DNA from: Tessaracoccus sp. SD287
Lineage (GTDB): Bacteria; Actinomycetota; Actinomycetes; Propionibacteriales; Propionibacteriaceae
Assembly: GCF_017355265.1 (NCBI RefSeq)
Contig: NZ_JADIJQ010000013.1
Location: 1-64,000 of the forward strand
Direction of reading: 5' to 3'
Length of the DNA: 64,000 bases
Every line of letters starts with the position of its first letter. The stretch's first letter is position 1. A model generated the notes under the pieces. It saw nothing but the letters and a program-made list of their open reading frames with translations, ran no database searches and was not told the origin of the DNA. The translations under genes were made by a program, and so were the position numbers. Below, in pieces: positions 11,169 to 21,260 of the stretch.

Positions 11169-11981
11169 TCAGCCGGCGGGGGCCACCTGGTGGTCCGCGC
11201 GCAGCCCCTCGGCCTCGGTGAGGAGATCGGCGTCCATTCGCGTCTCGACCAGACCGAAGCGGTCGTCGTAGGCGCCGATGAAGGCCTGCTCGAGCAGGTC
11301 GATGGTGGTGCCGGGTGCCTCCGTGGCGACCGCACCCACCGAGGCGGGGTCGAAGGGCAGTTCGAGGGCGTCGTAGACCTCGACCAGCAGCGGTGCGATC
11401 ACGTCGCGGTCGTCGGTGATCACCACCGAACTGAAGAACCAGGCATCGCGGACCACCCGCTGCGCGGTGCCGATGAGCTTCACCGTCCCGCGGGCGTTGA
11501 TCGAATGGGCTCCGGCGCAGAACTCGCCCGGCACCTCCCCCACCCGGGCGTCGATGCCGACGTCGGCCAGCACCTCGGCCAGCATCGCCCCGAAGGTCTC
11601 GAAGCGTTGTTCCATGCCTCCGAACACTGTGTTCGCAGACCCGTCCCCCGCACTCGCGCCGTCCACGGCGATCCCACCCAGGGCACCGGGGGCTCGCTGC
11701 ACGTGGTCCAGCACCAGGGCGTTCGGGGTGCACGCCACCGCCCGTCCCCCAGTGGCCCGCACCACCGGGGTGAAACCGACCCGAAGGCAGGCTGAGGCCG
11801 CCGCCGGGAATCCCGGACGATTGGCGTCTCGGCGTCCGAAGGCCACCATCGGGGTCGGACGAAAGACCCGCAGCACCGATTCGAGCTCACCAGCCCTGGC
11901 CCGGGTCAGCAGGGCATGCGAGGCGGCCATTTCCAGGGCCGGGTCGGGCTCGGCGGCGACCCGGCCGCGCAGCAGCTGCAC
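11169..11981 (-). CDS. lplA: Lipoate-protein ligase A-like protein (BPL/LPL fold)
   Basis: The protein has 270 residues from a GTG at 11981 that shares one base with the era stop codon (TAGTG). This start is preferred because family members begin close to LLRGRVAAEPD. The lipoate/biotin-binding motif R-A-T-G-G-R-A-V lies at residues 75-82, and a downstream Lys is present in GTVKLIGTAQR. The enzyme would attach lipoate or a related acyl group to target proteins, or act as an octanoyl- or amido-transferase; the exact reaction is not resolvable. It is the last gene of the phoH-ybeY-CBS-era-lplA string. Confidence 0.82.
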   Translation of the reverse strand: MQLLRGRVAAEPDPALEMAASHALLTRARAGELESVLRVFRPTPMVAFGRRDANRPGFPAAASACLRVGFTPVVRATGGRAVACTPNALVLDHVQRAPGALGGIAVDGASAGDGSANTVFGGMEQRFETFGAMLAEVLADVGIDARVGEVPGEFCAGAHSINARGTVKLIGTAQRVVRDAWFFSSVVITDDRDVIAPLLVEVYDALELPFDPASVGAVATEAPGTTIDLLEQAFIGAYDDRFGLVETRMDADLLTEAEGLRADHQVAPAG

Positions 11982-12940
11982 TAGAAGCCCAGTCGGTTGA
12001 GGAACTTCGGGTCGCGCTGCCACTCCTTCATGACCTTGACCTTCAGGTCCAGGTGCACCGGGGTGCCGAGCAGGGCGCTGATCTGCTGGCGCGACCGCAT
12101 GCCCAGGTCGCGCAGGCGGCTGCCCTGGTGCCCGATGATGATGCCCTTCTGGGAGTCGCGCTCCACGACCAGGGTCGCGAAGATGTCCAGCAGCGGCTTG
12201 TCCTCGGGACGGCCCTCACGCAGGCCCATCTCTTCGACGACAACCATGATCGAGTGCGGCAACTCGTCACGCACGCCCTCCAGCGCCGCCTCACGGACCA
12301 GTTCGGCGACCAGGGTCTCGGTCGGCTCGTCGGTGACCTGCCCGTCGGGATAGAAGGCCGGCCCCTCCTCCAGCAGGCTGACCAGCACGTTCTCGACGTC
12401 GTCCAACTGGGCGCCGGTGACCGAGGAGCAGGGCACGATGTGCTCGAAACGGATGCCCAGCTCGTCCTCGAGCTTGGTGATCGACATCAGGTGCTCGCGC
12501 AGGCGGCTGTCGCTGACCAGGTCGGACTTGGTGGCCAGGGCGACCAGCTTCGGACGGCGGTTCAGCTTGGCGATCTCGCTGACCAGGTAGGTGTCGCCGG
12601 GTCCGATCCGCTGGTTGGCGGGCAGGCACACCCCGACGATGTCGACCTCGGTCCAGGTCTCGCGGACCAGGTCGTTGAGCCGCTCACCGAGCAGGGTGCG
12701 GGGCTTGTGCAGGCCGGGGGTGTCGATCAGCACCAGTTGCGCGTCGGGACGGTTGACGACCCCGCGGATCGCGTGGCGGGTCGTCTGCGGCTTGGACGAG
12801 GCGATCGCAATCTTTTCCCCGACCAGCGCATTGGTCAGGGTGGACTTGCCGGCATTGGGGCGCCCCACGAAGCAGGCGAAGCCCGAGCGGAAACCCTCGG
12901 GGCGTTCACCGACCAGCAGGTGGTTCGGGTCAAGCGTCAT
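11981..12940 (-). CDS. era: GTPase Era
   Basis: Era binds 16S rRNA during 30S ribosome maturation. The 319-residue protein has the P-loop G-R-P-N-A-G-K-S (residues 26-33), the G3 motif DTPG, a G4-like ATKSD (NKxD variant) and a C-terminal KH domain (IIGHQGSRLRDLG) that binds the 3' end of 16S rRNA. The ATG at 12940 is chosen because a GAGGAG ribosome-binding site precedes it, and it overlaps the upstream CBS-protein gene by 11 bases. An upstream in-frame ATG at 12967 would only add residues not seen in the family. Confidence 0.96.
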   Translation of the reverse strand: MTLDPNHLLVGERPEGFRSGFACFVGRPNAGKSTLTNALVGEKIAIASSKPQTTRHAIRGVVNRPDAQLVLIDTPGLHKPRTLLGERLNDLVRETWTEVDIVGVCLPANQRIGPGDTYLVSEIAKLNRRPKLVALATKSDLVSDSRLREHLMSITKLEDELGIRFEHIVPCSSVTGAQLDDVENVLVSLLEEGPAFYPDGQVTDEPTETLVAELVREAALEGVRDELPHSIMVVVEEMGLREGRPEDKPLLDIFATLVVERDSQKGIIIGHQGSRLRDLGMRSRQQISALLGTPVHLDLKVKVMKEWQRDPKFLNRLGF

Positions 12941-14237
12941 CGTCGGACTCCTCGTCCTGGGGGTCATGGTCTGGGGCGCGTCGCACCACGCAGGTGTCGA
13001 TCTGGTGGCGACGTCCCACGGCCTTCTCGGCCGTGATCTCGATGCCTTCCCAGATGATCTGGGTGCCGGGGATGGGCACCACGTTCAGCACCTTGGCCAT
13101 CAGTCCGCCGACGGTCTCGACGTCGTCGTCGTCGGCCGACAGGCCGAACAACTCGGCCATGTCGTCGACGGGCATCCGGGCCGAGATGCGGAAGGCACCG
13201 TCGCCCAGGTCGTGGGTCAGCGTCGGCTCGGCGTCGTACTCGTCGACGATCTCACCGACGATCTCCTCCAGGATGTCCTCGATGGTCGCCAGTCCCGCGG
13301 TGCCGCCGAACTCGTCAATGACCAGGGCCAGGTGGTTGCGGTCCCGCTGCATCTGGCGCAGCACCTCGTCGACGGGCTTGGAGTCGGGAGAGAAGCTCAC
13401 CGGACGCAGCAACTGGTCGACGGTCTCGTTCTGCGCGGCGTCGGGATTGTCGTAGATGCGCCGGGTGATGTCCTTGAGGTAGATGATGCCCAGCACCTCG
13501 TCCAGGCCACCCTCCCCGACCACGGGGATGCGGCTGAACCCCGATCGCAGGGCCAGCGACTGGCCCTGACGCAGGGTCTTGTCGGCGCTGATGAAGACCA
13601 CGTCGGTGCGCGGCACCATGACTTCCTTCAACAGGGTGTCGCCCAACTCGAAGACCGAGTGGATCATCTTGCGCTCCCCCGCCTCGATCAGGTCGGTGGC
13701 CTCGGCAATGTCGACCATCTCGCGCAGTTCGGCCTCGGACGAGAACGGGCCGTCGGCGAACCCTCGTCCGGGGGTGAGCGCATTGCCGAGCAGGATCATC
13801 AGCTGCGGGATGGGGCCCAGCACCGTGTTCAACCCCGAGATGATGCCCGAGGTCGACGCGGCGATGTTCTCGGCGCGCTGCCGGCCCAGGGTCCGCGGCG
13901 CGACCCCCCACATGATGAACGAGATGAGCACCATGGAACTGATCGAGATCACCAGTTGCAGCGCGAAGTTCTCGACGTGGCGGAACACCACCAGGCTGAC
14001 CAGCACGATGGTGCTGATCTCCAGGATGGTGCGCACGAACATGGCGGTGTTGACGTAGGGCGCCGGATCCTCCGAGATCTGGCGGACCCGGGCGGCGCTG
14101 CGGTGGCCCGATTCCACGAGCTTCTCGGCCCGGGAGCGTGACATGGACTGCAGGGCGGCGTCGGCCGCCTGGAAGACGCCCGCCAGCACGGCGCATCCGA
14201 ACGCGACGACGAGCAGGACCCAATCCTGGGTGGACAT
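12930..14237 (-). CDS. CNNM/CBS-domain membrane protein (CorC/TlyC-like, HlyC family)
   Basis: The protein has 435 residues. The N-terminal CNNM domain has about four hydrophobic helices up to residue ~150. A tandem CBS pair (about residues 195-320, including VMVPRTDV) and the C-terminal CorC_HlyC domain (about 340-420) follow. Relatives act in Mg2+ or cobalt export; the older 'haemolysin' name is not supported by biochemistry in this context. The position between ybeY and era is conserved in actinobacteria. Confidence 0.92.
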   Translation of the reverse strand: MSTQDWVLLVVAFGCAVLAGVFQAADAALQSMSRSRAEKLVESGHRSAARVRQISEDPAPYVNTAMFVRTILEISTIVLVSLVVFRHVENFALQLVISISSMVLISFIMWGVAPRTLGRQRAENIAASTSGIISGLNTVLGPIPQLMILLGNALTPGRGFADGPFSSEAELREMVDIAEATDLIEAGERKMIHSVFELGDTLLKEVMVPRTDVVFISADKTLRQGQSLALRSGFSRIPVVGEGGLDEVLGIIYLKDITRRIYDNPDAAQNETVDQLLRPVSFSPDSKPVDEVLRQMQRDRNHLALVIDEFGGTAGLATIEDILEEIVGEIVDEYDAEPTLTHDLGDGAFRISARMPVDDMAELFGLSADDDDVETVGGLMAKVLNVVPIPGTQIIWEGIEITAEKAVGRRHQIDTCVVRRAPDHDPQDEESDDDA

Positions 14238-14242
14238 CGGGT

Positions 14243-14697
14243 TCAGGCCCCCAGCTTGCGGCGTTGCCAGGCCGCGATGATCTTGTCGTTGAGCCCGAAC
14301 ATGACGTCCTTCTCCGCCGGCTCGGCGTGGTCATGGCCGAGCAGGTGCAGCAGTCCGTGGATCAGCAGGTACTCGGCCTCCTCGTCGGGACGCCGACCGT
14401 TCTCGGCGGCCTGACGGCTGGTCACCTGCGGACACAGCACGATGTCGCCGAGCAGGCCCAGCGGCGGCTCGTCGTCCGGGTCGGGGGCGCGCAGCTCGTC
14501 CATCGGGAAGCTCATCACGTCGGTGGGCCCGGGCAGGTCCAGGTAGCGCTCGTGGTAGCTGGCCATCGTCTCCTCATCGACCAGCAGGATCGACAGGTCG
14601 CTCTGCGGATGGATGCGCAACTCGTCGAGCGCAAAGGTGGCCAACGCGACCAGCCCGAGTTCGTCGGCGACCTCGCCGGACTCGTTGTTCAGGTCGA

Positions 14698-14701
<4 letters not shown>
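14243..14701 (-). CDS. ybeY: Endoribonuclease YbeY
   Basis: YbeY is a single-strand endoribonuclease needed for 16S rRNA 3'-end processing and ribosome quality control. The 152-residue protein contains the zinc-binding H-G-x-x-H-x-x-G-x-D-H signature (His115, His119, His125) and the conserved P-T-D-V-M-S-F-P stretch at about 59-66. Its start overlaps the phoH stop (ATGA). It is followed, after 5 bases, by the CBS-domain gene, with era next: the usual ribosome-maturation string. Confidence 0.96.
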
Positions 14702-15798
<1,097 letters not shown>

Positions 15799-15834
15799 CC
15801 TAGAGCAGCACTTGTTCACGTGTAGCCTCACCGG

Positions 15835-17148
15835 GTGGCCCTGCCCCTGCGTTCCATTCTCGCCGACACCCGCCCCCTGAGGCGACCGGAATTTCGTCGG
15901 ATGTGGCTGGCCTACATCATTACGACCATCGGTGCCCAGCTGACCGTGGTCAGTGTGCCCGCCCAGATCTGGACGATCACCCAGGACTCGTTCTACGTCG
16001 GCTTGACCGGCATCTTCGGGCTGGTGCCGCTGGTCATCTTCGGCCTGTGGGGTGGCGCCATCGCCGACGCCTTCGACCGGCGCACGGTGCTGATCGTGGC
16101 GACGGTGGGCCTGATCGTGGTGGGCTTCCTGTTCTTCCTGCAGTCGTGGCTTGACCTGAACAACGTCTGGGTGATCCTCGGGTTGTTCTCGGTGCAGCAG
16201 GCGTTCTTCGGGCTGAACTCCCCGGCCCGCACGGCGATCCTGCCCGACCTGGTCACCCCGGGCGAACTGCCAGCAGCCAATGCGCTGAACACCACGGTGC
16301 TCACCTTCGGCGGCATCGCCGGGCCCCTGATCGGCGGTTCGATGATTCCGCTGCTCGGCTTCGACCTGCTCTACCTGCTGGATGCGGTCTTCCTGCTGGC
16401 CACCCTGTACGCGGTGGTCAAGCTGCACAGCATGCCGCCGGTGGCCGTGGGGGTGCAGGTGCAGGGGGTCACTCCCCGCAAACAACACGGCCTGCGCTCC
16501 ATCCTGGAGGGGCTGCGCTACGCGTGGTTGAACAAGATCATCCTGGCCAGTTTCGTGCTGGACCTGATCGCCATGGTCTTCGGGATGCCGCGCATCCTCG
16601 TGCCGCAGATCGCCAATGTCGACTTCGGCGGGCCGCTGGCCGGTGACTGGCGAATGGCGGTGCTGTACGCGTCCATGCCGGCCGGGGCCTTTCTGGGCGG
16701 GGTGTTCAGCGGCTGGGTGTCCCGGGTGACCCGGCAGGGGCGAGCCATCGTGGTGGCGATCGGGGTGTGGGGGGTGGCCATGGTCGGCTTCGGTGTCTCG
16801 GTGAGCCTGGCCGACGGACGGGTCTGGCCGTGGTTCCTGGGTGCCTCACTGTTCTTCGTGCTCGGCGGGATGGCCGACATGGTCTCGGCCGCGTTCCGGC
16901 AGACGATGTTGCTGCAGGCGGCCAGCGCCGAGGTGCGCGGACGCATCCAGGGCGTGTTCTTCGTGGTGGTGGTGGGCGGTCCCCGACTGGCCGACATCCT
17001 CCACGGCGCCCCGGCCGGCATCATTGGTGCCGGACCCACCTCGACGATTGGCGGCGTCCTGGTCGTGGTCGGGGTGCTGGTCGCCGCGGCGCTGACCCCC
17101 GCCTTCTGGCGCTACACGGTCACCCACCGGCCGCCGAGCGGCAGTTAG
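15835..17148 (+). CDS. MFS transporter, EntS-like exporter
   Basis: This 437-residue major facilitator protein starts at GTG 15835. Twelve hydrophobic segments can be traced. The loop between helices 2 and 3 has the MFS A-motif variant G-G-A-I-A-D-A-F-D-R-R. The N-terminal sequence (RRPEFRRMWLAY) and overall pattern resemble the EntS/MFS_3 group, which exports siderophores or drugs. No siderophore genes are nearby, so the substrate is unknown. It is divergent from phoH with a short gap, and its stop overlaps the stop of the next minus-strand gene by 4 bases. Confidence 0.87.
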   Translation: MALPLRSILADTRPLRRPEFRRMWLAYIITTIGAQLTVVSVPAQIWTITQDSFYVGLTGIFGLVPLVIFGLWGGAIADAFDRRTVLIVATVGLIVVGFLFFLQSWLDLNNVWVILGLFSVQQAFFGLNSPARTAILPDLVTPGELPAANALNTTVLTFGGIAGPLIGGSMIPLLGFDLLYLLDAVFLLATLYAVVKLHSMPPVAVGVQVQGVTPRKQHGLRSILEGLRYAWLNKIILASFVLDLIAMVFGMPRILVPQIANVDFGGPLAGDWRMAVLYASMPAGAFLGGVFSGWVSRVTRQGRAIVVAIGVWGVAMVGFGVSVSLADGRVWPWFLGASLFFVLGGMADMVSAAFRQTMLLQAASAEVRGRIQGVFFVVVVGGPRLADILHGAPAGIIGAGPTSTIGGVLVVVGVLVAAALTPAFWRYTVTHRPPSGS

Positions 17149-17666
17149 GCAGTCCGCTCGGATACGTTGGCCTCGGTCGCGGCAGCCTGGTCGAGGCCGG
17201 CTCCGAACACCTCGTCGGCGTCCTCGTCGTCCTCGACGTAGTCGTCGGTGATGATGTGCATGGCGGCCTCTTCGGCCGAGGCGGCGCCGCCGGCGAAACC
17301 GACGTCCTCGCCCACGGCCTCCTTCTCGGTGTCGACCGCGTCGTAGCCGCCGTCATGGGCGACGAGGCGTCCGGCGCGTCGGTCGCCGACCTGGCGGCGT
17401 TCCTTCAGCGGATTCCAGTCCTCGTCCTGGTCGGGGTCGGAGCGGCGACGTTCGGGTTCCTCCTGCTTGATCCGCATCTCCAGGGTTTCTCCCTGGCGCA
17501 TCTCGGCAGGGGTGTTGCCGTAGCCCTGGGCCGGCGAGTAGTCGAAGGGGGCGATGATGCCCTCGTCAAGGGCGTCATCCACACCACGATCAATCAACGT
17601 CTCGGTTGGTTGCAGCTGCTCGACGACGTGGTCGTCGTCGGCCTGGGTCTCGTAGATGGCTTCCAT
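17145..17666 (-). CDS. DUF5709-like acidic protein
   Basis: This 173-residue, strongly charged protein has no membrane segment or signal peptide. The N-terminal half shows the pattern known from actinobacterial DUF5709 proteins: a GVDDALDEGI segment, then GETLEMRIKQEEPE. The C-terminal part is Asp/Glu/Ala-rich with two clusters likely to be disordered. The start at ATG 17666 is preferred; an upstream start at 17741 would add an Arg-rich stretch. Its function is unknown. Confidence 0.75.
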   Translation of the reverse strand: MEAIYETQADDDHVVEQLQPTETLIDRGVDDALDEGIIAPFDYSPAQGYGNTPAEMRQGETLEMRIKQEEPERRRSDPDQDEDWNPLKERRQVGDRRAGRLVAHDGGYDAVDTEKEAVGEDVGFAGGAASAEEAAMHIITDDYVEDDEDADEVFGAGLDQAAATEANVSERTA

Positions 17667-17755
17667 GACCTGATTCTGCCACCACCGGCGCACTCGCGGG
17701 AGGAAACCCCGGCGGTGTCGCGAAACCCACCCGACCAGCACCTACACTCTGGCGG

Positions 17756-18460
17756 GTGACTGCGATCCTCGCCCCCCGAAGTGCTCCTGCGTACGCCCAG
17801 CGCGGCTCCGCCTACTTCGACCTGCTGGTCGCCGGCATGGCCGTGGTGATCGTCCTGTCCAACATTGGGGCGTCCAAGGGCGTGCAGCTGGGGCCGGTGG
17901 TCACCGACGGAGGGTTCTTCCTGTTCCCGCTGGCCTACATCCTGGGGGATGTCATCAGCGAGGTCTACGGCTTCCGGGCGGCCCGCCGCGCCACCCTGGT
18001 CGGTTTCGCCGCCTCGGCCCTGGCGGTGGTGAGCTTCTGGGTGGTCATCGCCCTGCCCGGCTTCACCGACGACTACGGCATCGCCAAGCAGCAGGCCCTG
18101 GAGGTCGCCCTGGGCCCGGTCTGGCAGATCGTGGTGGCCAGCATGGTGGGATTCGTCGCGGGCCAGCTGTCCAATGCATGGGTGATGAGCCGGATGAAGG
18201 CCCGCACCCACGAAAAGGGTCTGGTGCTGCGGCTGATGGGCTCGACAGGCGTGGGCGAGGCCATTGACACGATCCTGTTCTGCACGATTGCGGCCGGCGC
18301 CATCGGCATCACCACGCTCAGCCAGTGGGCCAGCTACGTGTTCTTCGGGTTCCTGTGGAAGACACTGGTCGAGTTTGCCCTGGTGCCGATCACCCGGGCG
18401 ATCATCGGACGGCTGAAGCGCCACGAGCCCAGCTACCAGGCCGCGCTGCACCAGCTCTGA
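17756..18460 (+). CDS. yhhQ: Queuosine-precursor transporter (YhhQ/VUT family)
   Basis: The protein has 234 residues from a GTG start and about six membrane helices. Conserved features are the SNIGASKG loop, the FPLAYILGDVISEVYGF segment and the late E-A-I-D-T motif (GVGEAIDTILF), diagnostic of the family that imports preQ0 or preQ1. The tgt gene lies 1.6 kb away on the opposite strand, and no queuosine-precursor synthesis gene is visible in the window. Salvage of the base followed by insertion into tRNA is the natural reading. Confidence 0.9.
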   Translation: MTAILAPRSAPAYAQRGSAYFDLLVAGMAVVIVLSNIGASKGVQLGPVVTDGGFFLFPLAYILGDVISEVYGFRAARRATLVGFAASALAVVSFWVVIALPGFTDDYGIAKQQALEVALGPVWQIVVASMVGFVAGQLSNAWVMSRMKARTHEKGLVLRLMGSTGVGEAIDTILFCTIAAGAIGITTLSQWASYVFFGFLWKTLVEFALVPITRAIIGRLKRHEPSYQAALHQL

Positions 18461-18690
18461 GCGCGGCGGTTCCCGACCCGGCGACCGATGGGTCAGCGCA
18501 CCCTCGGCCCGGCCGGTCATGGTCGTCATGTCGGTCCCCTTCCCTGGGGTACCTCCACGCTGGACACCAATCCGGATGCCAACTGTTCTGAACCGGTGCC
18601 ACCATGGAGGAATGGTTCTCGATGCCGGTCCCACCCAGGTCGACCGGGACCACGGGTGCAGATTCTCGTGCCGGTGCCACCTCGTTCCCG

Positions 18691-18869
18691 CCGAATCGCC
18701 GCGCGGACCGGACGTTCTGCCCTGGATGCCACAACATCCTGTGGAATCGCCCCGTGGACCGGACGTTCTGCCGTGGATGCCACGACGTCGGGTGGAATCG
18801 CCCCGCGGACCGGACATTCTGCCGTGGATGCCACGACGTCCTGTCGATCACCCCGCGGACCGGCGCTCC
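18691..18869. repeat. 51-bp imperfect tandem repeat, about 3.2 copies
   Basis: Units start at 18706, 18757, 18808 and 18858 (51, 51 and 50 bp apart) and share the core GACCGGACGTTCTGCCGTGG, followed by ATGCCACGACGTC and GGAATCGCCCC. Each contains a small hairpin (GTGG-ATG-CCAC). The array sits in the 494-bp interval 18461-18954 between yhhQ and the glycosylase gene. I see no convincing gene there, although small frames cross it. No similarity to the 41-bp repeat at 49 kb is evident. Confidence 0.8.
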
Positions 18870-18954
18870 ACCCGAAGAGGTGCTGCTCACCCCGCCGACG
18901 CTGCACACCCCCTGCCCACCCTGGACGACACCGACCCTGACATGAGGGCCCAGG

Positions 18955-20046
18955 ATGCGTGAGCTGGCCCGGGCCGACGCCCGCCGCGTGGCGGTCAGGG
19001 CCCAACTGCTGGACGCGCGGCGTCCCGATGCTCTGCTGGAGGCAGCCGCGGGACTGGGCGCCATCCAGGTCGACATCACCGCCTACCTGGCGCCCAGCGC
19101 CGACCTGGTGGTCTGGTCGCGGTTGGGCGACCGGACCAGCAGGGACGACCTGGCCGAGGCCATCGACGGACGCGACCTGGTCGAGGTGCAGGGGTTCCTG
19201 CGCCGGTGCGAGGACATTGCCCTGTTCACCGCCGAGATGGCTGCCTGGCCGGGTGCCGATCCGCCGGCCTGGCGTGCGGGGCTGGCCCGCTGGGTGGAAC
19301 AGAACGACCACGCCCGCGAGCAGGTGCTGCAGGTACTGCGCTCCGAGGGTCCGCTGCCGGCCCGCGCCATCGACGTCGAGGTCGCCGTCGGCTGGCGCTC
19401 GTCGGGATGGAACCACCACAAGAACATCCCGATGCTGCTGGAACGGATGTCGGAACGCGGCGAGGTGGCCGTCAGCCACCGGGAGGGCAAGGAGCGGATC
19501 TGGGACCTGGCCGAGCGGATCTACCCCGCCGTGGCACCCGTGCCTTTGGAGCAGGCCCTGCGCATCCGCGCCGAACGCCGGCTGCGCAGCCTGGGGATTG
19601 CCCGGGCCCGGACCCGGGAGACCCCGGTCGAGCCGCTGGCTGTCGGTGAGGTCGGTGAGCGGGTGCGGGTCGAGGGCCTGCGTGGCCACTGGCAGGTCGA
19701 CCCGGCGCTGCTGGACGACGACTTCGCACCCCGCACCGCGCTGCTGTCCCCGCTGGACCGGCTCGTCTTCGACCGCAAGCGGATGGAGGAACTGTTCGCG
19801 TTCGACTATGCGTTGGAGATGTACAAGCCGGCCGCGGCCAGACGGTGGGGCTACTACGCCCTGCCGGTGCTGCACGGCGACCGCCTGGTCGGCAAGGTCG
19901 ACGCCGAGGCCGACCGTCGCCATGGGCAGCTGCACGTGCATGCCGTCCACGCCGACGAGCCGTGGCCGGCTGCGGTGCGTGACGGGGTGGAGGCGGAGCT
20001 GGCGTCGCTGGGGCGCTACCTGGACCTCGAGGTGCTGTTGCCGTAG
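18955..20046 (+). CDS. Winged-helix DNA glycosylase of the YcaQ/AlkX (HTH_42) family
   Basis: The 363-residue protein matches the family in which AlkZ and YcaQ unhook DNA interstrand crosslinks. Tandem winged helices run from about residue 1 to 230. The C-terminal part carries the conserved LSPLDRLVFDRKRMEELF segment and LPVLHGDRLVG. Near residue 40 the sequence I-Q-V-D fits the Q-phi-D catalytic motif of the YcaQ/AlkX branch rather than the Q-phi-Q of AlkZ. The gene has GAGGG upstream of ATG 18955. Its 3' end overlaps the convergent tgt gene by 31 bp. Confidence 0.82.
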   Translation: MRELARADARRVAVRAQLLDARRPDALLEAAAGLGAIQVDITAYLAPSADLVVWSRLGDRTSRDDLAEAIDGRDLVEVQGFLRRCEDIALFTAEMAAWPGADPPAWRAGLARWVEQNDHAREQVLQVLRSEGPLPARAIDVEVAVGWRSSGWNHHKNIPMLLERMSERGEVAVSHREGKERIWDLAERIYPAVAPVPLEQALRIRAERRLRSLGIARARTRETPVEPLAVGEVGERVRVEGLRGHWQVDPALLDDDFAPRTALLSPLDRLVFDRKRMEELFAFDYALEMYKPAAARRWGYYALPVLHGDRLVGKVDAEADRRHGQLHVHAVHADEPWPAAVRDGVEAELASLGRYLDLEVLLP

Positions 20047-21260
20047 AAGCGACCCAAGTACTCCTCGCGGTAGGCCTCGAAGTCGCCCGAGGCCATCGCC
20101 GCACGAATGGTGTCGACCAGGCGCACCGTGAACCGTTCGTTGTGGATGGTCGCCAGGGTGGCCGAGAGCATCTCCTTGGCCTTGAACAGGTGGTGCAGGT
20201 AGGCCCGGGTGTAGTGGGTGCAGGTGTAGCAGTCGCAGTCCTCCTCCAGCGGGACGAAGGCGCGACGCGAGGCGGCGGTGTTCACGTTGTAGCGCCCGTC
20301 GGCGGTGTAGATGGCCGCGTTGCGGGCCACCCGCGACGGGTTGACGCAGTCAAAGGTGTCGGCGCCGGCCGCGCAGGCGGCGAAGAAGTCGTCCGGTTCG
20401 CTGATGCCCAGCAGATGTCGAGGCTTGTCGAAGGGCAGTTCCTCGGCGACCCACCTGATGATGGTGCCCAGGTTCTCCTTCTCCAGGGCCCCGCCGATGC
20501 CGAACCCGTCGAAACGCTGCCCGTTGACCTCCATCGAGCCCAGGTCGCGGGCGGCGGTGCGGCGCAGGTCCTCGTACTGGGCGCCCTGGAGCACCCCGAA
20601 CAGTGCCTGGTAGGGCATCCCGGCGCGGGCCTCGGTCAGCCGACGGTGCTCGGCCAGGCACCGGATCGCCCACAACCGGGTCCGTTCCAGCGACTCCTCC
20701 TGGTAGGCGCGGGTGTTCATCAGGGTGGTCAACTCGTCGAAGGCGAACATGATGTCGGCCCCCAACTGGTGCTGCACCTGCATCGACACCTCCGGGGTGA
20801 ACCGGTGCCGGCTGCCGTCCAGGTGGCTCTTGAAGGTGACCCCGTCGTCGTCGACGTGGGCCATCCGCTCCTTGCCCTCGGCGATGACCTGGTCGTCCGT
20901 GACCCGCTGGGTCTCCATGGCCAGCACCTTCTTGAAGCCAACCCCCAGACTCATCACCTGGAAGCCGCCGGAGTCGGTGAAGGTGGGCCCGGGCCAGTTC
21001 ATGAACCGACCCAGCCCGCCGCCGGCCTCGACGATGTCGGCGCCGGGCTGAAGGTACAGGTGGTAGGCGTTGGCCAGCACGGCCTGCGCGCCGAGGTCGC
21101 TGACGGCTTCGGGGACGACCGCCTTGACGGTGGCCTTGGTGCCGACGGCGACGAAGGCCGGGGTCTGGATCTGGCCGTGCGGGGTGTGGATGACCCCGGT
21201 GCGTCCCAGTCCGTTGTCCAGGACGGCACCGGGGGTGAAACCAAAGCAGGGGTCGTTCAC
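20016..21260 (-). CDS. tgt: tRNA-guanine transglycosylase
   Basis: Tgt exchanges guanine-34 for a queuine-type base in tRNAs with GUN anticodons. The 414-residue protein has the general-base Asp motif T-D-S-G-G-F-Q, the nucleophile motif T-F-D-C-V-N-P-S-R-x-A-R-N and the zinc site C-D-C-Y-T-C with a downstream His. The usual G-V-V-Q-G-G substrate loop reads G-V-L-Q-G-A here. The GTG start at 21260 overlaps the rsmE stop (GTGA), so tgt is translationally coupled to rsmE. The 3' end overlaps the opposing glycosylase gene. Confidence 0.96.
   Translation of the reverse strand: MNDPCFGFTPGAVLDNGLGRTGVIHTPHGQIQTPAFVAVGTKATVKAVVPEAVSDLGAQAVLANAYHLYLQPGADIVEAGGGLGRFMNWPGPTFTDSGGFQVMSLGVGFKKVLAMETQRVTDDQVIAEGKERMAHVDDDGVTFKSHLDGSRHRFTPEVSMQVQHQLGADIMFAFDELTTLMNTRAYQEESLERTRLWAIRCLAEHRRLTEARAGMPYQALFGVLQGAQYEDLRRTAARDLGSMEVNGQRFDGFGIGGALEKENLGTIIRWVAEELPFDKPRHLLGISEPDDFFAACAAGADTFDCVNPSRVARNAAIYTADGRYNVNTAASRRAFVPLEEDCDCYTCTHYTRAYLHHLFKAKEMLSATLATIHNERFTVRLVDTIRAAMASGDFEAYREEYLGRFYGNSTSRSR

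Noticed and set aside
12053-14141. Long plus-strand frames opposite era and the CBS-domain gene.
   Set aside because: Antisense shadows; the minus-strand proteins show complete conserved domains.
18604-18945. Plus-strand frame with three C-x-x-C-H motifs, resembling a multiheme cytochrome c.
   Set aside because: The motifs come from the 51-bp DNA repeat, there is no signal peptide for heme attachment outside the membrane, and codon use is unlike neighbouring genes.
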